Below are positions 61,902 to 64,000 of a stretch of DNA of 64,000 nucleotides, piece after piece. This DNA comes from Methylocella silvestris (GTDB lineage: Bacteria > Pseudomonadota > Alphaproteobacteria > Rhizobiales > Beijerinckiaceae). Both the position numbers and the translations under genes were made by a program. Position 1 is the stretch's first letter; the number at the start of each line of letters is the position of its first letter. Below the pieces are notes generated by a model, which had not been told where the DNA came from, did not search any database, and saw nothing but the letters and a program-made list of their open reading frames with translations. The stretch spans positions 62,001 to 126,000 of the forward strand of contig NZ_PDZR01000007.1 in assembly GCF_002891535.1 (NCBI RefSeq), written 5' to 3'.

Positions 61902-62887
61902 CCAAACCCGCGCCGGCAGGGCCGGGCGGAGAGCCTGTTGACGGCGTGACGCATCTACCCGACGCCGTCAGGAACTCGCTCATCGCGCGGCTCGCGCCAA
62001 AATCCTTTGCGCCCTTCCTTCAGCTCGCGCGCATCGACCGGCCGATCGGCTGGTGGCTGCTGCTGCTGCCATGCTGGCAATCGAGCGCGCTCGCGAGCGC
62101 GCATCAGGGCGCGGCCCCGCGTCTTGGCGATCTGGCCCTGTTTCTGATCGGCGCGATTGCGATGCGCGGCGCGGGCTCGACCTATAATGACATCGTCGAC
62201 CGCGACATTGACGCCAAGGTCGAACGCACGCGTTTGCGCCCGATTCCGGCCGGGCGCGTCAGCGTCGCCGCCGCCGCCGCCTTTCTTGCCGCGCAATGCT
62301 TTGTCGGCCTCGTCGTGCTGCTAAGCCTCAACCGTTTCGCCATTGCGCTCGGCTTTGCCTCGCTGGGCTTCGTCGCGATCTACCCTTTCATGAAGCGCGT
62401 CACCTCCTGGCCGCAGGCGGTGCTTGGCGCGGCCTTCGCCTGGGGCGCCCTGATGGGCTGGGCGGCGGCGGAAGGATCGCTCGGCCTCGCGCCCGTGCTG
62501 CTCTATTGCGGCGCGATCGCCTGGACGATCGGCTATGACACAATTTACGCGCTGCAGGACGTCAAGGACGACGCGATCATCGGCATAGGCTCGACGGCGC
62601 GGTTCTTCGGCGCGCATGTCGGCGCGGGCGTCGCCTGTTTCTACGCTGCCGCGGCATTCTTCGCGGGCGCGGCATTCTTCGCGGCCGGCGTCGGCGGGCT
62701 GGCTCTCGTCGGGCTTGCCGCTTACGCGCTGCATCTTTTCTGGCAGGTTGCGCGTCTTTACGCCGGAGGGGGGCCGCGTCTCGACGGCGCCGAGGCGCTG
62801 CGCCTGTTCCGCTCAAACCGCGAGGCGGGCCTCATTCTGTTCGCCGGTCTCATCGCCGAATCGCTGCGGCTCGCGCTGGCCGGGTAG
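61898..62887 (+). CDS. ubiA: 4-hydroxybenzoate octaprenyltransferase
   Basis: 329 residues, TTG start overlapping the previous stop (TTGA). Integral membrane prenyltransferase: RGAGSTYNDIVDRDIDAKVERTRLRPIPAG carries the first Asp-rich motif (NDxxDxxxD) and YDTIYALQDVKDDAIIGIGSTA the second. Seven to nine membrane segments. It attaches the isoprenoid tail to 4-hydroxybenzoate in ubiquinone synthesis. Confidence 0.94.
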   Translation: MTKPAPAGPGGEPVDGVTHLPDAVRNSLIARLAPKSFAPFLQLARIDRPIGWWLLLLPCWQSSALASAHQGAAPRLGDLALFLIGAIAMRGAGSTYNDIVDRDIDAKVERTRLRPIPAGRVSVAAAAAFLAAQCFVGLVVLLSLNRFAIALGFASLGFVAIYPFMKRVTSWPQAVLGAAFAWGALMGWAAAEGSLGLAPVLLYCGAIAWTIGYDTIYALQDVKDDAIIGIGSTARFFGAHVGAGVACFYAAAAFFAGAAFFAAGVGGLALVGLAAYALHLFWQVARLYAGGGPRLDGAEALRLFRSNREAGLILFAGLIAESLRLALAG

Positions 62888-62919
62888 CTGTTCACGACGG
62901 GGCTGACCGGCGGCGCGCC

Positions 62920-63738
62920 CTAGAAAAAATTTTCGAGAGAGATGGGTTCGAAGCCGGCGCGCTCCATCTCGATGACGAAGGCGACGCTGCGGGCAATCAG
63001 CCGGTCGCGCGTTGTGATGCCGAGCAGTTCCGCCTTGGGCGAAGAGACGATCTCGGCGATGTCCGCGCCCTTCATGACGGAGGCCCCGTCGCGGGCAAGG
63101 CCGCGCACCCGTCCGGCGCAGGGCGCGACAATCTCGGTCGAGCCGATCGCGCCGACAATGTCGCCCTTGGCCAGCTTGTCGCCGAACTGCTTCACCCCAT
63201 GGAACAGGCCATGATGAGGAGCCGTGATCATGCGTCCATCGGCGAAGCGCCGTTCGTCGACGCCATCCTGGCGGCTCAGCGGACCCTGCCGGATGACGCC
63301 GCCTGGATCGCGCGCGCCGATGTCGATCAAGACGTCGCAATTGGCGCCAGCGACATAGCCGTAGCCAAGCCCGATGGTGACGGCGGCAAGATGGCGCAGC
63401 CGCTCGGGGCCGCTCGAATCGGCGCGGGCGTCGACGATGATATCCCAGGGCCAGCGGGTCGTGACCTCCTCGAAGGGATGCCAGAGCACCGGGATCGACG
63501 CGCCGCTTTTCAGGGAGGAGAGGAAATCCTTGGTCTTGTCGGCGCGGCGCGCCTCGACGCCTTCGAAAGCGCAGGATCCGTCCGTCCAGGCGTCGACAAA
63601 TGACATGCGGCGGCGGATCGTGCGCGGCGGGACAGGCTGGTGGATGGCGACGGCATGGCCGGCAAGGTGCAGCTTGCGCGCGACAGCCGAGGCAAGCTCG
63701 TCCATGCCGAGCACAAGAACAGAGGTATCTTCGCTCAT
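62920..63738 (-). CDS. YqeB-like molybdenum hydroxylase accessory protein
   Basis: 272 residues from the ATG at 63738 (MSEDTSVLVLGMDELASAVARKLHLAGHAVAIHQP). The nucleotide-binding start and the TIGLGYGYVAGANCDVLIDI and GEIVAPCAGRVRGL-type middle (ready as IGSTEIVAPCAGRVRGLARDGASVMKGADI) match the YqeB/EF2563 family seen beside selenium-dependent molybdenum hydroxylases. The second half resembles a biotinyl-lipoyl-like barrel. No selenium or molybdenum gene is near, so the role here is uncertain. Confidence 0.7.
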   Translation of the reverse strand: MSEDTSVLVLGMDELASAVARKLHLAGHAVAIHQPVPPRTIRRRMSFVDAWTDGSCAFEGVEARRADKTKDFLSSLKSGASIPVLWHPFEEVTTRWPWDIIVDARADSSGPERLRHLAAVTIGLGYGYVAGANCDVLIDIGARDPGGVIRQGPLSRQDGVDERRFADGRMITAPHHGLFHGVKQFGDKLAKGDIVGAIGSTEIVAPCAGRVRGLARDGASVMKGADIAEIVSSPKAELLGITTRDRLIARSVAFVIEMERAGFEPISLENFF

Positions 63739-63819
63739 CGCGCCAGTCTCAAAGACATTCTTATGAAGTCTGTCAGTTTGATGAAACAAACGCAAGGAGA
63801 TGATCTCGCCTGGCACGCG

Positions 63820-64000
63820 TCACGCTGGCGCGGGGACCTTGCGCGCGGCGACCCAGGCCTCGAAGTCGCGCAGAGCGCGCGCGCTCAGCGCCGCCTTCCT
63901 GGCCGCCGCCTTTTCCGGCCCGCGCAGACGCTTGCCCTGCGGCTTTTCAAGGGGCTCCGTCAGCGGCGGAAACAGACCGAAATTGACGTTCATCGGCTGA
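63820..64000 (-). CDS. trmFO: tRNA uridine-54 C5-methyltransferase TrmFO, 3' end
   Basis: Last 59 codons of a gene that runs off the window. [16 protein letters not shown] and [26 protein letters not shown] are the characteristic C-terminus of the folate/FAD-dependent methyltransferase TrmFO, which makes m5U54 in tRNAs. Stop at 63820-63822. Confidence 0.85.
   Translation of the reverse strand, partial: QPMNVNFGLFPPLTEPLEKPQGKRLRGPEKAAARKAALSARALRDFEAWVAARKVPAPA

Overview
The window is a GC-rich alphaproteobacterial chromosome segment with a Rhizobiales (Hyphomicrobiales) character. The evidence is the order nfuA-tsaB-rimI-miaB-phoH-ybeY-corC-lnt-XRE-metK-trmB, an Mth938/NDUFAF6-like pair, a class III aminotransferase matching HpnO of hopanoid synthesis, a PQQ-dependent dehydrogenase and Rhizobiales-type intergenic palindromes. 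I think of a Beijerinckiaceae-like methylotroph relative (Methylocella or Methylocapsa type). That placement is an impression from the proteins, not a proven assignment.

Layout. 1-9.9 kb: tail of an Mth938-domain gene, a synthase-fold protein that has lost its catalytic Asp motifs, ileS-lspA, a two-gene M16 protease and several exported proteins of unknown role. 10-23.8 kb: a PQQ dehydrogenase coupled to a GNAT acetyltransferase, mutL, an LprI/RsiV-like exported protein, purD, a fasciclin protein, rsmD, an RluB-type pseudouridine synthase with a ~400-residue basic tail, a DUF4126/flavoprotein pair and a BFD-like ferredoxin. 23.8-25.4 kb: an AT-rich accessory patch with one methyltransferase gene, lying next to a decayed copy of the 3' end of ppkA. 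25.4-38.9 kb: a type VI secretion regulatory/membrane module on the minus strand, tagH-tssL-tssM-tagF-pppA-ppkA. Divergent from it is a large secreted caspase-fold protein with eleven two-cysteine repeats. The T6SS tube, sheath, baseplate and ATPase genes are not here. 39-43 kb: tRNA-Val(GAC), hpnO, rimM and trmD.

42.2-48.5 kb: a family 2 glycosyltransferase gene is cut in two by a 4,280-bp composite IS1595-family element (43,356-47,635). It has perfect 25-bp inverted ends and an 8-bp target duplication (GATAATCG). Removing the element and one duplication restores the frame exactly. Its passengers are two small unknown genes, a phosphoribosyltransferase-like gene overlapping a 76-codon gene, an XRE regulator and a 281-codon unknown gene with its own palindromic upstream region and strong terminator. 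49-60 kb: trmB, metK, an XRE regulator and the tightly overlapping envelope/RNA operon back to nfuA. 60-64 kb: a small porin-signature protein, rsmE, an exported protein coupled to ubiA, a YqeB-like molybdenum-hydroxylase accessory protein and the 3' end of trmFO.

The most notable points are four. The T6SS module carries a complete kinase/phosphatase/FHA circuit with a duplicated candidate phospho-threonine motif in TssL. The caspase-repeat protein sits divergently beside it. The cargo-carrying IS1595 element is cleanly mapped. Two distant copies of an intergenic element show stems that differ in sequence but keep their pairing.
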